A stretch of DNA of 52,553 nucleotides, taken from the NCBI GenBank assembly GCA_021785405.1, contig JAJYFF010000012.1:1-52553 (forward strand), read 5' to 3'. Under the pieces are notes generated by a model. The model did not search any database. It was not told where the DNA came from and saw only the letters and a program-made list of their open reading frames with translations. Each line of letters begins with the position of its first letter. The stretch's first letter is position 1. This document shows positions 35,529 through 45,087 of this stretch, piece after piece. Position numbers and translations under genes: made by a program. Origin of the DNA: Pseudomonadota bacterium. Lineage in GTDB: Bacteria > Pseudomonadota > Gammaproteobacteria > Steroidobacterales > Steroidobacteraceae.

Positions 35529-36722
35529 GTGTTCGAGACCCTGAGCCGTTTGAACGAGGACGCCATTCTCGGCGTGATGGCGAAATACCGTGCGGATCCG
35601 TCGCCGCTGAAGATCGACCTCGGCGTCGGCGTATACCGCGACGCCGAGGGCCATACGCCGGTGCTCGAGTGCGTGCGGATCGCCGAACGGCGCATCGTCG
35701 ACGCGCAAGTCACCAAGACCTACGTGGCACCCGCGGGGCGGGAGGAATTCAACGCGGCGGTCGTCGATCTCGTGCTCGGCCGCGACCATCTCGCCGTCGG
35801 CGACCGGCGGGTGATCGCCGTGCAGACCCCCGGCGGCTGCGGCGCGCTGCGCGTCGGCGCCGAATTGCTGCGCGCCGCCGCGCCGGACGCCACGATCCAC
35901 GTCAGCGATCCGACCTGGGCGAATCACCTGCCGCTGCTGGGCGGCGCCGGGTTGCGGCTGCAGCGCTATCCGTACTACGACGCCGCGGCGCATCGCTTGA
36001 GCTTCGACGCGATGATCGAGCGGCTCCAGCGCGCCCCGGCGGGCGACGTGGTCCTGCTCCACGCCTGTTGTCACAATCCGACCGGCGCCGACCTCGACGA
36101 CGATCAGTGGCACACCATCGCCGAGCTCCTGTCCCGACGGGGCTTGGTGCCTTACCTGGATCTCGCATATCAGGGCTTCGGCCTCGATCTCGACGCCGAC
36201 GCCCAGGGCGTTCGGTCGATCGCGAGTCGACTACCGGAGTGCCTGATCGCGACGTCGTTCTCGAAGAATCTGGGTCTGTACCGCGAGCGCGTCGGCGCCC
36301 TGTTGGTGGTGGGTGCGAGCGAAGAGCGCGCGGCGGCGATTCGCAGCCACGTACTGCAAATCGCACGCAGCATCTATTCGATGCCCCCGGACCATGGCGC
36401 CGCGATCGCGACCGAGATCCTCACCGATCCCGCACTGCGGCGAAACTGGGTCGCCGAACTCGCGACGATGCGCGAGCGGGTGCGGGCGATGCGCCGGTTG
36501 CTCGCGGACTCGCTGCGCCGCCAGGGGGGCGACGACGGCTACGACTATCTCGCGCATCAGCGCGGCATGTTCTCGCTGCTCGGCGCGCCGCCGGCGGTCG
36601 TCGAGCGCTTGCGCGAGGAGTTCCATGTGTACATGACGGCGGATGGCCGGATGAATCTCGCGGGACTGACGCCGTCGAGCGTCGATCCCTTGGCGCACGC
36701 CATCCTGCGCGCGACACGCTGA
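35529..36722 (+). CDS. Aspartate/aromatic aminotransferase (class I)
   Basis: A 397-aa pyridoxal-phosphate enzyme of the AspC/TyrB type moving amino groups between aspartate or aromatic amino acids and 2-oxoglutarate. Seen are DLGVGVYRDAEG near residue 30, TPGGCGALRVG near 100, HACCHNPTGAD near 179, the PLP Asp in YLDLAYQGFG near 213 and the PLP Lys in SFSKNLGLYRERVG near 246. The start is GTG at 35529. AspC and TyrB cannot be parted by sequence alone. In this genome it could feed phenylpyruvate to IorAB, though it lies 27 kb away. Confidence 0.88.
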   Translation: MFETLSRLNEDAILGVMAKYRADPSPLKIDLGVGVYRDAEGHTPVLECVRIAERRIVDAQVTKTYVAPAGREEFNAAVVDLVLGRDHLAVGDRRVIAVQTPGGCGALRVGAELLRAAAPDATIHVSDPTWANHLPLLGGAGLRLQRYPYYDAAAHRLSFDAMIERLQRAPAGDVVLLHACCHNPTGADLDDDQWHTIAELLSRRGLVPYLDLAYQGFGLDLDADAQGVRSIASRLPECLIATSFSKNLGLYRERVGALLVVGASEERAAAIRSHVLQIARSIYSMPPDHGAAIATEILTDPALRRNWVAELATMRERVRAMRRLLADSLRRQGGDDGYDYLAHQRGMFSLLGAPPAVVERLREEFHVYMTADGRMNLAGLTPSSVDPLAHAILRATR

Positions 36723-36761
36723 GACGATCGCCACCCGGTCGGGCGGCGGCGGCGCGGCGGC

Positions 36762-37283
36762 TCAGCCCGCCGGCCGGGCGGCGCTGCTGCGAAAGCGATG
36801 GCGGATTTCGCCGTGACGGGAGCGTTCCGTGAATTCGCCGCGACCATAGCTGCCGAGCACGCGCCGCCAGAAGCGCACGGAGCCCGGATTTCGCTGGTAT
36901 TCGACGATCTCCCAGTCGCCCGCGAAACGATCGAATATCAGCGTCGCCGCCTCACGTCCGTAGCCGTTGCCCCGGTAGGGCGCACGCACGAAGAATTCGG
37001 CCAGCCGATAGTCGGGTGCGGATTCGCCGGTCGCCGCGACCAAGGGCCTCGCCACGAGCGCAAACCCGATCCGTTCGGCATCGCGCACGATCACCAGGGG
37101 ATGCGAGGACTGGCTCGCGAACCAGCTCGCGAAGATGCCGTCTTTTTGCGAGTCGTCCGCCGCGATCGCCGGATAGAGCCCGGTATTCAAACCCGACAGC
37201 GAGTCGAGGTACTCGCCGTAGACGCCCTGGATCCAGCCGCGGTCGGCTGCCGAGTGCCGGCAGTCCCGAATGCTGACGGTCAC
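36762..37283 (-). CDS. GNAT-family N-acetyltransferase
   Basis: A 173-aa protein with the acetyl-CoA loop YRGNGYGREA near residue 107-116 and the strand-helix FFVRAPYRG / VEYQRNPGSVRFWRRVL typical of GNAT enzymes. The acceptor is unknown. It starts with GTG at 37283 (TVSIRDCRHS); an in-frame TTG at 37313 falls inside the presumed terminator of the upstream lipoprotein gene and is rejected. It is convergent with the aminotransferase gene, 39 bases apart. Confidence 0.75.
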   Translation of the reverse strand: MTVSIRDCRHSAADRGWIQGVYGEYLDSLSGLNTGLYPAIAADDSQKDGIFASWFASQSSHPLVIVRDAERIGFALVARPLVAATGESAPDYRLAEFFVRAPYRGNGYGREAATLIFDRFAGDWEIVEYQRNPGSVRFWRRVLGSYGRGEFTERSRHGEIRHRFRSSAARPAG

Positions 37284-37301
37284 GGGGAAATCAACCCACG
37301 A

Positions 37302-37352
37302 CTGGAAAACCAAAAGCCCGGACGAACGCGCCTATCGGCGGTCCGCCCGGGC
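37302..37352 (-). terminator. Rho-independent-like terminator of the lipoprotein gene
   Basis: On the minus strand a bulged stem pairs GCCCGG-with-GAC (37341-37352) with GTCCGGGC (37316-37323), followed by TTTTGGTTTT (37303-37315 region). It starts about 25 bases past the stop of the small lipoprotein gene. The stem is imperfect, but the U-rich tail is the best of its kind in the window. Confidence 0.5.
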
Positions 37353-37376
37353 CCTTTGCGAGATGATCGTCGCGTT

Positions 37377-37604
37377 TTACTGCGGCGAGCTCGCAGCGCT
37401 GGCCGAAGAGGCCGCCGCAGTCGCATCCGAAGCCGCAGCGCTGGCCGCCGTCGCATCGCTCGCCGGAGCAGGCGCCGCCTCGGTGGTCGCCGGCGCGGAC
37501 GCCGCGGTGTTGTCGGACGACGGAGCCGGAGCCTCGGTCTTCTTGCCGCAAGCGCTCAAAATGAAGGCGGCGGCGATCGCGCTGACAAGGAGTTTGGTCT
37601 TCAT
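37377..37604 (-). CDS. Small Ala/Ser-rich lipoprotein
   Basis: A 75-aa protein: signal peptide with lipobox LSAC (Cys19), then a low-complexity mature part almost wholly Ala, Ser, Thr, Asp and Pro with repeated ATAASAAASDA-like units. It would be anchored in a membrane by its lipid; function unknown. The lipobox decides the strand, since a longer open frame exists on the other side. It has its own promoter-like sequence and terminator, so it is monocistronic. GGGG stands nine bases before the ATG at 37604. Confidence 0.7.
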   Translation of the reverse strand: MKTKLLVSAIAAAFILSACGKKTEAPAPSSDNTAASAPATTEAAPAPASDATAASAAASDATAAASSASAASSPQ

Positions 37605-37647
37605 CTATCGATACCCCAAAATGTTTTGATGTTTAACAAAAACAGGC

Positions 37648-37675
37648 ATTCTAGCGAGTCTTGGACCTTCCCCAA
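37648..37675 (-). promoter_or_regulatory. Promoter-like sequence of the small lipoprotein gene
   Basis: Minus strand: TTGGGG (37670-37675), 16-base spacer, TAGAAT (37648-37653). The -10 matches five of six bases and the -35 three. Leader would be about 35 bases. Confidence 0.4.
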
Positions 37676-37850
37676 GATTTCGCCGCACAGTTTAGAGTGT
37701 TTCCGCAGACTTTCCTATCGGTTTGCGTCGCCACTCGGCACTTCTAACGCAGCCTATCGCGTTCCGGGTTAAGGGACGCGCCCATTCCTGCCAGCCGACG
37801 GCGCTTTCGGATCCCGGTTAACGCATTCTTAATCCCGACGGGGACGGGGC

Positions 37851-37880
37851 GCGACGCGATCCGGCGCGGGATCGCGTCGC
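37851..37880. terminator. Perfect 12-base-pair hairpin downstream of mscL
   Basis: Arms GCGACGCGATCC (37851-37862) and GGATCGCGTCGC (37869-37880) with loop GGCGCG, 17 bases past the mscL stop. No U tract follows on the minus strand. Probable mRNA 3'-end structure; terminator activity uncertain. Confidence 0.45.
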
Positions 37881-37897
37881 CGCCGGGCTCCGGTGCG

Positions 37898-38293
37898 CTA
37901 CCGACTGGAACGCAGTGCGTCGCGAATCTCGGTGAGCAGGACCTGCTCGGGACTCGGGGGCGGCGGCGCAGCCGCCGGGGCGGGCTTCTTGAGCTTGTTG
38001 ATCCCACGCAGCGCGATGAACAGCACGAACGCGATCACGAGGAAATCGAATATCGACTGCAGGAACACCCCGTACTTGACGAGCACCGCCGCACCCTTCG
38101 GGTCGACACCGAGGCTGATCGCCAGGTCGCTGAAGTTCATGCCGCCGATGAGCTTGCCGAGGACCGGGGTGATGACGTCGCCGACCAGCGAGGACACGAT
38201 CTTGCCGAACGCCGTGCCGACGATGACGCCGACTGCCATGTCGACGACGTTGCCCTTCATCGCAAATTCTTTGAATTCGCTCGCGAGACTCAT
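37898..38293 (-). CDS. mscL: Large-conductance mechanosensitive channel MscL
   Basis: A 131-aa inner-membrane channel that opens under membrane tension to release osmolytes. The first helix and pore segment ([20 protein letters not shown], about residues 8-30) and the second helix (about 75-97) fit the family, as does the amphipathic N-terminus SEFKEFA. A Pro-Ala linker leads to the C-terminal helix [12 protein letters not shown]. The ATG at 38293 follows GGGAG at eight bases. It follows the ribosomal alpha operon, from which a strong palindrome at 38348-38369 separates it. Confidence 0.95.
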   Translation of the reverse strand: MSLASEFKEFAMKGNVVDMAVGVIVGTAFGKIVSSLVGDVITPVLGKLIGGMNFSDLAISLGVDPKGAAVLVKYGVFLQSIFDFLVIAFVLFIALRGINKLKKPAPAAAPPPPSPEQVLLTEIRDALRSSR

Positions 38294-38347
38294 GCAGATT
38301 GCTCCCAGTGGTTGACTTGAATCTTACTCCGGGTTCCCAGCGGTGGC

Positions 38348-38369
38348 ACGGCGCCCGATCGGGCGCCGT
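38348..38369. terminator. Perfect 22-base palindrome after rplQ
   Basis: Each half reads ACGGCGCCCGA / TCGGGCGCCGT with no unpaired loop base, 29 bases past the rplQ stop and 54 before mscL. Likely the end structure of the alpha operon transcript; no U tract follows. Confidence 0.45.
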
Positions 38370-38398
38370 ATCTCGAGAGTGGTCGCGCGTGACGGGTC

Positions 38399-38842
38399 TC
38401 AGGCGGCGGCTTTGGTCCTCCGCCGTCGCTTCGGCTTGGCTTCGCTGGCGGCGTCGGCCGCCGCGGCGGCATCCGCCGCGCCGACCGCCCCGTCGACGAG
38501 CTGCATCAGCGCCATGTCCGCCGAGTCGCCGGGCCGGGGCTCCATCTTCAGGATGCGCGTGTACCCGCCGCGACGCGTCTTGAATCGCGGGCCGAGCTCG
38601 GCGAACAGCTTGTCGACGACCTGCTCGTCGCGCAAGCGCGCGAGCGCGAGCCGCCGTTTCGCCTGGGAATCGATCTTCGCCAGCGTGATCAGCGGCTCGA
38701 CGACGCGGCGCAGTTCCTTCGCCTTGGGCACCGTCGTACGGATGCTTTCGTGACGCAGGAGCGACGCGGCCATGTTCCGCAGCAGGGCATGACGATGGGA
38801 CGCGTTTCGCGAGAGCTGGCGGCCGCTGTTTCTGTGTCGCAT
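38399..38842 (-). CDS. rplQ: 50S ribosomal protein L17
   Basis: A 147-aa protein of the large subunit. The N-terminal part ([22 protein letters not shown]) and [17 protein letters not shown] are typical. It is about 20 residues longer than E. coli L17 because of an Ala-rich stretch ending in a basic [12 protein letters not shown] tail. Last gene of the alpha operon, 25 bases after rpoA. Confidence 0.96.
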   Translation of the reverse strand: MRHRNSGRQLSRNASHRHALLRNMAASLLRHESIRTTVPKAKELRRVVEPLITLAKIDSQAKRRLALARLRDEQVVDKLFAELGPRFKTRRGGYTRILKMEPRPGDSADMALMQLVDGAVGAADAAAAADAASEAKPKRRRRTKAAA

Positions 38843-38867
38843 GGTGACTGTTCCGATTTCGCTGAGA

Positions 38868-39872
38868 TCAAATTCCGTCGCGGTCTTCTTCGCGCTTCAA
38901 ACCCGGCGGGGGCCAGTTGTCGATCCGCATGCCGAGCGTGAGACCGTGGCTCTCGAGCACTTCCTTGATCTCGGTCAGGGACTTCTTGCCGAGGTTGGGC
39001 GTGCGCAGGAGCTCGACTTCCGTCCTCTGCACGAGGTCGCCGATGTAATGGATGTTCTCCGCCTTGAGGCAGTTCGCACTGCGCACGGTGAGCTCGAGTT
39101 CGTCGACCGGCCGCAGCAGGATCGGATCGAACTGGGTTTCGGTCGCCTTGGTCGCCGCCTCATCCTGACCCTGCAGGTCGACGAACACCGACAGCTGATC
39201 CTTCAGGATCCCGCCAGCGCGGCGGATCGCCTCTTCGGGGTCGATCGTGCCGTTCGTCTCGATGTCGAGGATCAGCTTGTCGAGATCGGTGCGTTGTTCG
39301 ACGCGCGCGCTCTCGACGTTGTAGGTGACTTTGCGCACCGGGCTGAACGACGCGTCGAGCTGCAACCGCCCGATCGCGCGCGTCTGCTCCTCGAAGGCCA
39401 GCCGCTGGGCCGCGGGTCGATAGCCGCGCCCGCGCTCGACCTTCAGCGACATCGCGAGCTCGCCGGCATTCGTCAAGTTCGCGATCACCAGTTCAGGGTT
39501 CAGAATCTCGACGTCGTGATCGCCGGCGATGTCGCCCGCCGTCACGGGGCCCGGCCCCTTCTTGTGGAGTCGGATCTCGGTGACGTCCCGCGAGTGCATC
39601 CGGATCGCCACGGCCTTCAAGTTCAACAGGATGTCGACGACGTCCTCCTGAACGCCCTCGATCGCGGTGTACTCGTGCAGCACACCCTCGATCTCGACCT
39701 CGGTGATCGCCGCGCCGGGCAGCGACGACAACAGCACGCGCCGCAAGGCGTTGCCGAGCGTATGGCCGAAGCCTCGTTCGAACGGCTCAATGACGATGCG
39801 AGCGTGCCGCGTCGAGATGGGCTGCACCTTCACGACCCGCGGCTTCAAGAATTCGCTGATGGATCCCTGCAT
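38868..39872 (-). CDS. rpoA: DNA-directed RNA polymerase alpha subunit
   Basis: A 334-aa subunit that nucleates core RNA polymerase assembly. The N-terminal dimerisation domain ([20 protein letters not shown] near residue 33) and the C-terminal DNA-binding domain ([23 protein letters not shown] near 290) are complete. The ATG at 39872 follows AGGTGA; a long upstream reading in frame lies antisense-like inside rpsD and is not part of the gene. It lies 56 bases after rpsD, the largest internal gap of the alpha operon apart from its leader. Confidence 0.97.
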   Translation of the reverse strand: MQGSISEFLKPRVVKVQPISTRHARIVIEPFERGFGHTLGNALRRVLLSSLPGAAITEVEIEGVLHEYTAIEGVQEDVVDILLNLKAVAIRMHSRDVTEIRLHKKGPGPVTAGDIAGDHDVEILNPELVIANLTNAGELAMSLKVERGRGYRPAAQRLAFEEQTRAIGRLQLDASFSPVRKVTYNVESARVEQRTDLDKLILDIETNGTIDPEEAIRRAGGILKDQLSVFVDLQGQDEAATKATETQFDPILLRPVDELELTVRSANCLKAENIHYIGDLVQRTEVELLRTPNLGKKSLTEIKEVLESHGLTLGMRIDNWPPPGLKREEDRDGI

Positions 39873-39928
39873 GGATGTCACCTGATAGTGGTGGACGCGA
39901 CTCCGAGCCGGAATCGCGCGATTTCCCG

Positions 39929-40552
39929 TTACTTGGAGTACAACTCGACGACGAGGCTCTCGTTGATGTCCGGCAGGATCTCCTGCCGGTCCGGGACCGA
40001 CTTCAGGACCCCGGACATCTTCTTGTCGTCCACTTCGACCCAATCGGGAAACCCGACCTGCGCCGCGACCGCGAGTGCCGCCTGAACGCGCGTCTGTTTC
40101 TTCGCACGCTCGCGCAAATTGATCACGTCGCCCGCCTTGCATTGATAGGAGGCGATGTTGACCAGCTTGTCGTTGACCGCGACGCCCTTGTGGCTCACGA
40201 GTTGCCGCGCCTCGGCGCGGGTCGCGGCGAACCCCATCCGGTACACGACGTTGTCGAGTCGGCATTCGAGGAACTGCAGGAGCGTCTCACCGGTCGCGCC
40301 AGGGCGGCCGGCCGCCTTCTGGTAATAGTTCCGGAATTGCCGCTCGAGCACCCCGTACATCCGGCGCAGCTTCTGCTTCTCCCGCAACTGCAAGCCGTAT
40401 TCGGAGAGTCGCTGCTTGCGCTCGCTCTTGACGCCGCCCGGCGGAACCTCGAGCTTGCACTTCGATTCAAGCGCTTTGGTGCCGCTCTTCAAGAAGAGGT
40501 CGGTACCCTCGCGGCGCGACAACTTGCACTTCGGACCGGTGTATTTAGCCAT
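39929..40552 (-). CDS. rpsD: 30S ribosomal protein S4
   Basis: A 207-aa primary 16S rRNA-binding protein, also the usual autogenous repressor of the alpha operon. The N-terminus ([22 protein letters not shown]) and the S4 RNA-binding domain ([24 protein letters not shown], about residues 95-118) are complete. The start at 40552 gives the normal MAKYTGPK beginning. It follows rpsK by 16 bases. Confidence 0.97.
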   Translation of the reverse strand: MAKYTGPKCKLSRREGTDLFLKSGTKALESKCKLEVPPGGVKSERKQRLSEYGLQLREKQKLRRMYGVLERQFRNYYQKAAGRPGATGETLLQFLECRLDNVVYRMGFAATRAEARQLVSHKGVAVNDKLVNIASYQCKAGDVINLRERAKKQTRVQAALAVAAQVGFPDWVEVDDKKMSGVLKSVPDRQEILPDINESLVVELYSK

Positions 40553-40568
40553 TGCAAATCCTGAGAGG

Positions 40569-40982
40569 TTAGACCCGGCGCTTCTTCGGCGGCCGGCATC
40601 CATTGTGGGGGATCGGCGTCACGTCTTCGATGTTCGTGATCTTCAATCCGCACCCGTTCAATGCGCGCACGGCCGACTCGCGACCGGGACCCGGCCCCAT
40701 GACGCGCACTTCGACGTTCTTCACCCCGTGCTCCTGTGCCGCCACGCCGGCGCGCTCCGCGGCCACCTGCGCCGCGAACGGCGTCGACTTGCGCGATCCG
40801 CGAAAGCCGCAGCCGCCGGAGGTCGCCCACGACAAGGTATTACCCTGGCGGTCGGTGATCGTGATGATCGTGTTGTTGAAGGACGCATGGACGTGCGCGA
40901 TCGCATCGAGCACGTTCTTGCGCACTTTCTTGCGGGCCGGCTTACCGCCGCCCTGCGTCGCACCTTGCTTTTGATCAGCCAT
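40569..40982 (-). CDS. rpsK: 30S ribosomal protein S11
   Basis: A 137-aa platform protein of the small subunit. The conserved core [20 protein letters not shown] and the C-terminal [20 protein letters not shown] are present. The first 15 residues ([18 protein letters not shown]) form a Gly-, Lys-rich variable lead. The start at 40982 is 17 bases after rpsM. Confidence 0.97.
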   Translation of the reverse strand: MADQKQGATQGGGKPARKKVRKNVLDAIAHVHASFNNTIITITDRQGNTLSWATSGGCGFRGSRKSTPFAAQVAAERAGVAAQEHGVKNVEVRVMGPGPGRESAVRALNGCGLKITNIEDVTPIPHNGCRPPKKRRV

Positions 40983-40999
40983 GGTTCTCTCGGAACACC

Positions 41000-41380
<381 letters not shown>

Positions 41381-41395
41381 CGATTTCTCCACTAC

Positions 41396-41416
41396 GCGCA
41401 CGGGAAAAAAGTGCGC
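41396..41416. promoter_or_regulatory. Hairpin in the rpsM leader
   Basis: Arms GCGCAC and GTGCGC (41396-41401, 41411-41416) around an A/T-rich loop, directly after the promoter-like sequence. It is complete only in transcripts running through from rpmJ, since transcription from the local promoter would start near 41411. Might contribute to S4 control; inferred. Confidence 0.3.
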
Positions 41417-41417
41417 C

Positions 41418-41446
41418 AGTTTATCCTAAAACGACCTATTTATCAA
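41418..41446 (-). promoter_or_regulatory. Sigma70-like promoter of the alpha operon
   Basis: Minus strand: TTGATA (41441-41446), 17-base spacer, TAAACT (41418-41423); five and four of six bases match. Start near 41411 would leave a leader of about 30 bases before rpsM. The surrounding region is clearly more AT-rich than the genes. Confidence 0.6.
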
Positions 41447-41462
41447 CCTAGACGATGCTCAT

Positions 41463-41483
41463 CCGGGCCCGTCCTCAGCCCGG
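41463..41483. terminator. Short hairpin after rpmJ
   Basis: Arms CCGGGC (41463-41468) and GCCCGG (41478-41483), 13 bases past the rpmJ stop. There is no U tract. It may partly separate the spc and alpha units. Confidence 0.35.
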
Positions 41484-41495
41484 GCCGACATCCAC

Positions 41496-41609
41496 TCAGC
41501 CTTGACGCTGTTTGTGGCGTTGGTCGCTGCAGATCACGTAAACGACGCCGCGGCGCCGCACGATCTTGCAGTTCTTGCAGATCTTCTTGACCGAGGGACG
41601 TACTTTCAT
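41496..41609 (-). CDS. rpmJ: 50S ribosomal protein L36
   Basis: A 37-aa zinc-binding protein ([15 protein letters not shown] at the start). The C-x2-C, later Cys and His ligands (Cys11, Cys14, Cys27, His32) are all present, so this is the zinc form. The ATG at 41609 overlaps the secY stop (ATGA). Its position directly after secY, with no infA, is as in enterobacteria and pseudomonads. Confidence 0.95.
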   Translation of the reverse strand: MKVRPSVKKICKNCKIVRRRGVVYVICSDQRHKQRQG

Positions 41610-42955
41610 TTCTTGCTCCCGATGCCGCGAAAGCTGGCCTTCTTCATGAGTCCCTCGTACTGATGGGACATCATTTGCGAATAGGCCTGCGCGACGAAAT
41701 CCATGACGCCGACGACGATGATCAATAGCGAGGTACCGCCGAACTGGAACGGGATCGCCGGATTCACCATCCGGATGACCTCGGGCAACAGGCAGACCGC
41801 CATGATGTAGAGTCCGCCCCACAGCGTGAGCCGCGTGAGCACCTTGTCGATGTACTCGCCGGTCTGCTGTCCCGGCCGGATCCCCGGGATGAACGCCCCG
41901 GCCTTCTTCAGGTTGTCGGCGGTGTCCCTGGAGTCGTAGACCAGCGCGACGTAGAAGAAGGAGAAACCGAGGATCATCACCGCGAACAGCAGCAGATGCA
42001 GCGGTTGCCCATACCCGAGGATCACGGCGACGCGCTGCAATACCCGTTGCGCGTCGTTCGGGTTGGGGCTGTTGCCGAAGAATTGCGCGATCGTCGCCGG
42101 GAACACCAGCAAGCTCGACGCGAAGATCGGCGGGATGACGCCCGCCATGTTGACCTTGAACGGCAGATGCGTGCTCTGACCCTGCATCATGCGCCGGCCG
42201 ACCTGACGCTTGGCGTAATTGACCTGGATTCGGCGCTGCGCCTGCTCCATGAACACGCAGAACAGCGTGACCAGGATCACGACGACCATGATCAGCAGGA
42301 CGACCAGCGGGTTCATCTCGCCGGAGCGGACCATTTCGAGGGTGTTGCCGATCGCGCTCGGCAGCCCCGCGACGATTCCCGCGACGATGATCATCGTGAT
42401 CCCGTTGCCGACGCCACGCTCGGTGATCTGTTCACCGAGCCACATCACGAACATGGTGCCGGTCGTGATCGTGACCGTCGCGACGAACAGGAATTGCGGA
42501 CCCGGATTCGTGACCAGGTGGTTGCCGGAGTTCTGGATCGCGAGCGCGGCGCCGAACCCCTGGAATGCCGCGAGGCCGACGGTCCCGACGCGGGTGTAGT
42601 GCGTCAGCTTGCGGCGGCCCGACTCACCCTCCTTGCGGATCTGGGCCCATGGCGGATACACCATCGAGGCCATCTGCACGATGATCGACGCGGTGATGTA
42701 CGGCATCACGTTCAGCGCGAAGATGCTGAAACGCTGCAGCGCGCCACCCGAGAACATGTTGAACACGCCGAGCAAGGTACCCTGCTGCGTCGAGAAGAAC
42801 TGCGCGAACCGCGCCGCGTCGATGCCCGGCACCGGGATGAAGGTTCCGACCCGATAGACGACGAGCGCACCCACCATGAACAGGAGGCGCTTTCGCATCT
42901 CGGCGAACCGCGTCATCTCTCCGAGCTGTGCGATGTTGGTCGTTGTGGTCGACAC
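41606..42955 (-). CDS. secY: Protein translocase subunit SecY
   Basis: A 449-aa channel of the Sec translocon with ten membrane helices. Seen are the N-terminal [30 protein letters not shown], the plug region after it, the cytosolic loop [15 protein letters not shown] and the late [22 protein letters not shown]. Length and ends match the family. It lies 38 bases after rplO and shares its stop with the rpmJ start. Confidence 0.97.
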   Translation of the reverse strand: MSTTTTNIAQLGEMTRFAEMRKRLLFMVGALVVYRVGTFIPVPGIDAARFAQFFSTQQGTLLGVFNMFSGGALQRFSIFALNVMPYITASIIVQMASMVYPPWAQIRKEGESGRRKLTHYTRVGTVGLAAFQGFGAALAIQNSGNHLVTNPGPQFLFVATVTITTGTMFVMWLGEQITERGVGNGITMIIVAGIVAGLPSAIGNTLEMVRSGEMNPLVVLLIMVVVILVTLFCVFMEQAQRRIQVNYAKRQVGRRMMQGQSTHLPFKVNMAGVIPPIFASSLLVFPATIAQFFGNSPNPNDAQRVLQRVAVILGYGQPLHLLLFAVMILGFSFFYVALVYDSRDTADNLKKAGAFIPGIRPGQQTGEYIDKVLTRLTLWGGLYIMAVCLLPEVIRMVNPAIPFQFGGTSLLIIVVGVMDFVAQAYSQMMSHQYEGLMKKASFRGIGSKK

Positions 42956-42993
42956 TTCCTACACTCCGGTCCGCATGTCGGCGCTCCGAGGGC

Positions 42994-43434
42994 TCAGCCC
43001 TCGAGACGCCCTCCGGCGGCTTCGATCGCGCTCTTCGCGCCCTTCGTCGCCGCGATCCCGGGTCCCTTCAGGGTATAGGCCTTGGACACCGAGCCCGACA
43101 GGATGACTTTCACGAGCTTCGCCTGCGCCGGCACGAGGTTCGCACCGATCAGCTTCTCCAGCGTCACCTCGGCGTCCGCGAAGCGCATCAGATCGCTGAG
43201 CGTGAGCTCGGCGCGCGTCGCCTTCATCGCCGATCGGAAACCGACCTTCGGCAGCCGGCGTTGCAGCGGCATCTGTCCGCCCTCGAAGCCGGTCTTGTGG
43301 TAACCGCCCTTGCGCGCGCGCTGGCCCTTGACGCCGCGGCCGCAGGTCTTGCCCTGCCCGGCCGACGCCCCGCGGCCGACACGCAGCCGCGGCCGCTTCG
43401 CGCCCGCGGCGGGTTTGATCGTATTCAGTCGCAT
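42994..43434 (-). CDS. rplO: 50S ribosomal protein L15
   Basis: A 146-aa protein of the large subunit core. The glycine- and basic-rich start (RLRVGRGASAGQGKTCGRGVKGQRARKG in part) and GFEGGQMPLQRRLPKVGF are typical. Its ATG shares one base with the rpmD stop. Confidence 0.96.
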   Translation of the reverse strand: MRLNTIKPAAGAKRPRLRVGRGASAGQGKTCGRGVKGQRARKGGYHKTGFEGGQMPLQRRLPKVGFRSAMKATRAELTLSDLMRFADAEVTLEKLIGANLVPAQAKLVKVILSGSVSKAYTLKGPGIAATKGAKSAIEAAGGRLEG

Positions 43435-43637
43435 CAGCGCTTCTCCGAGCCCGTCGCGGGCTCCACTTTGAGCATGTGGCTCGCGGTCGTGATCATCCCG
43501 CGGTTCGACGGGGTGTCCGCAACGACCACGCTATGGCCGATGCGTCGCAGCCCGAGGCCGCGCGCCGACTGGGCGATGTTCGCGAGCTGACCCGCGAGGC
43601 TCTTCACGAGGGTGACCTTGACGTATTTCTCGCTCAT
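43434..43637 (-). CDS. rpmD: 50S ribosomal protein L30
   Basis: A 67-aa protein; [29 protein letters not shown] and the [14 protein letters not shown] segment identify L30. Two starts are possible: 43646 (overlapping the rpsE stop as ATGA) and 43637. The latter is chosen because GTGGA then stands nine bases upstream. It has a few more C-terminal residues than E. coli L30. Confidence 0.93.
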   Translation of the reverse strand: MSEKYVKVTLVKSLAGQLANIAQSARGLGLRRIGHSVVVADTPSNRGMITTASHMLKVEPATGSEKR

Positions 43638-43642
43638 CGGTG

Positions 43643-44149
43643 TCATTCCACGAGATCGGCGACGGCCTTGCCGCGCTTCGCCGCGATGTCCTCCGGCGAG
43701 CGGAGCTTCGTGAGCGCGTCCATCGTCGCACGCACGACATTGATCGGGTTGCGCGAGCCGTAGCTCTTCGCGAGCACGTTGCGCACGCCGGCGCACTCGA
43801 ACACCGCGCGCATGCCGCCGCCCGCGATCACGCCCGTACCTTCAGCGGCCGGCTGCATGTACACCCGCGTGGTGCCATGCCGTCCCTTGACCGCGTAGTA
43901 CAGCGTGTCGTTCTTCAGCGAGACGTTCATCAGACTCTTGCGCGCCTGCATCATCGCCTTGGAAATCGCGACGGGCACCTCGCGCGCCTTGCCGTAGCCG
44001 AAGCCCACGCGCCCGGCGCCGTCACCGACCACGGTGAGGGCGGTGAAACCGAATTGCTTACCGCCCTTGACGACCTTCGCGACGCGGTTGACCGCGACCA
44101 GCTTCTCGAGCAAGTCGTCGCCGGACACGGGTTTCTCTACTCTTGCCAT
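43643..44149 (-). CDS. rpsE: 30S ribosomal protein S5
   Basis: A 168-aa decoding-site protein. The double-stranded RNA-binding fold ([28 protein letters not shown]) and the [19 protein letters not shown] segment near residue 107 are complete. It lies 18 bases after rplR. Confidence 0.97.
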   Translation of the reverse strand: MARVEKPVSGDDLLEKLVAVNRVAKVVKGGKQFGFTALTVVGDGAGRVGFGYGKAREVPVAISKAMMQARKSLMNVSLKNDTLYYAVKGRHGTTRVYMQPAAEGTGVIAGGGMRAVFECAGVRNVLAKSYGSRNPINVVRATMDALTKLRSPEDIAAKRGKAVADLVE

Positions 44150-44167
44150 AGCGCTGTGACCCTTCCT

Positions 44168-44527
44168 TTAGAACTCGAGACCGGCTTCGCGCGCCGCCTC
44201 GGCGAGCGCCTTGACGCGCCCGTGGTAGAGGAACCCCGAGCGGTCGAATGCGACCTTCGAGATCCCACGCTCGCGGGCGCGCTCGGCGATCGCGCGCCCG
44301 ACCGCTCGCGCGGCCTCGACGTTGCCGGTCACCTTCAAGTCGCCGCGCACCGTCTTCTGTAGCGTCGACGCCGCCGCGATCACGCGGTCTCCCTCGGGAG
44401 CGAAGATCTGCGCGTAGATGTGCTGCGGAGTGCGGTGCACGGACAGGCGCGGGGCGCCGAGTTCCTTGATCTTCGCGCGACCGCGACGTGCGCGGCGCTG
44501 CCGGGTTTCTTTCTTGTCGATTTTCAT
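44168..44527 (-). CDS. rplR: 50S ribosomal protein L18
   Basis: A 119-aa 5S rRNA-binding protein. [21 protein letters not shown] and [29 protein letters not shown] are typical. The N-terminus is strongly basic. It follows rplF after three bases. Confidence 0.97.
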   Translation of the reverse strand: MKIDKKETRQRRARRGRAKIKELGAPRLSVHRTPQHIYAQIFAPEGDRVIAAASTLQKTVRGDLKVTGNVEAARAVGRAIAERARERGISKVAFDRSGFLYHGRVKALAEAAREAGLEF

Positions 44528-44530
44528 AGG

Positions 44531-45064
44531 CTACTTCTTCTTCGCTTCCTTCAGCGAAATCTTCTCGTCGGAGTACTTCACGCCCTTGCCCTTGTAGGGT
44601 TCCGGCGGTCGGAAGCGGCGGATTTCCGCGGCGACCTGGCCGACGCGCTGGCAGTCGATTCCCTTGATGACGATCTCGGTCTGGCTCGGCGTCTCGATCG
44701 AGATCCCCTCGGGGATCGCATAGTTGATCGGATGCGAATAGCCCAGCGTGAGATTCAGCGCCTTGCCGGTCACCGCGGCGCGGTAACCGACGCCGACGAG
44801 TTCGAGCTTGCGCTCGTAACCCTTGCTCACCCCGGCCGCCATGTTGGCGAGGTGCGCGCGCGTCGCGCCGGCGATCGCGACCAGGCCTTCGGCCTCGGTC
44901 GAGACCTCGACCGCGAGATGCTTCTCCTGTTGGACGACGCGGATGCCATGCTTCAGCTTCAGGCTGAGCGAGCCCTTCGCGCCCTTCAGGGTCACCGCGT
45001 CGTCAGCGATCGTGGCGGTGACGCCTTGCGGAAGATCGACCGGCTTCTTTGCGACTCGAGACAT
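44531..45064 (-). CDS. rplF: 50S ribosomal protein L6
   Basis: A 177-aa protein made of two related folds. [14 protein letters not shown] at the start, [25 protein letters not shown] in the middle and [19 protein letters not shown] at the end are family signatures. The start at 45064 is preferred to an ATG two codons upstream. Confidence 0.97.
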   Translation of the reverse strand: MSRVAKKPVDLPQGVTATIADDAVTLKGAKGSLSLKLKHGIRVVQQEKHLAVEVSTEAEGLVAIAGATRAHLANMAAGVSKGYERKLELVGVGYRAAVTGKALNLTLGYSHPINYAIPEGISIETPSQTEIVIKGIDCQRVGQVAAEIRRFRPPEPYKGKGVKYSDEKISLKEAKKK

Positions 45065-45087
45065 GATCAAAGCCTCAGCAAACGACG

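Larger units (their letters stand above)
37605..37897. other. Longest gene-free stretch (293 bases)
   Basis: Between the lipoprotein start and the mscL stop. It is less GC-rich than its surroundings over 37605-37690, holds the lipoprotein promoter (37648-37675), and ends with a perfect GC-rich hairpin (37851-37880). I found no credible small gene or RNA gene in it. Confidence 0.6.

Noticed and set aside
37270-37629. Plus-strand open frame opposite the small lipoprotein
   Set aside because: Its Ala-rich translation has no signal or motif, while the minus strand has a clear lipobox, ribosome site and terminator.
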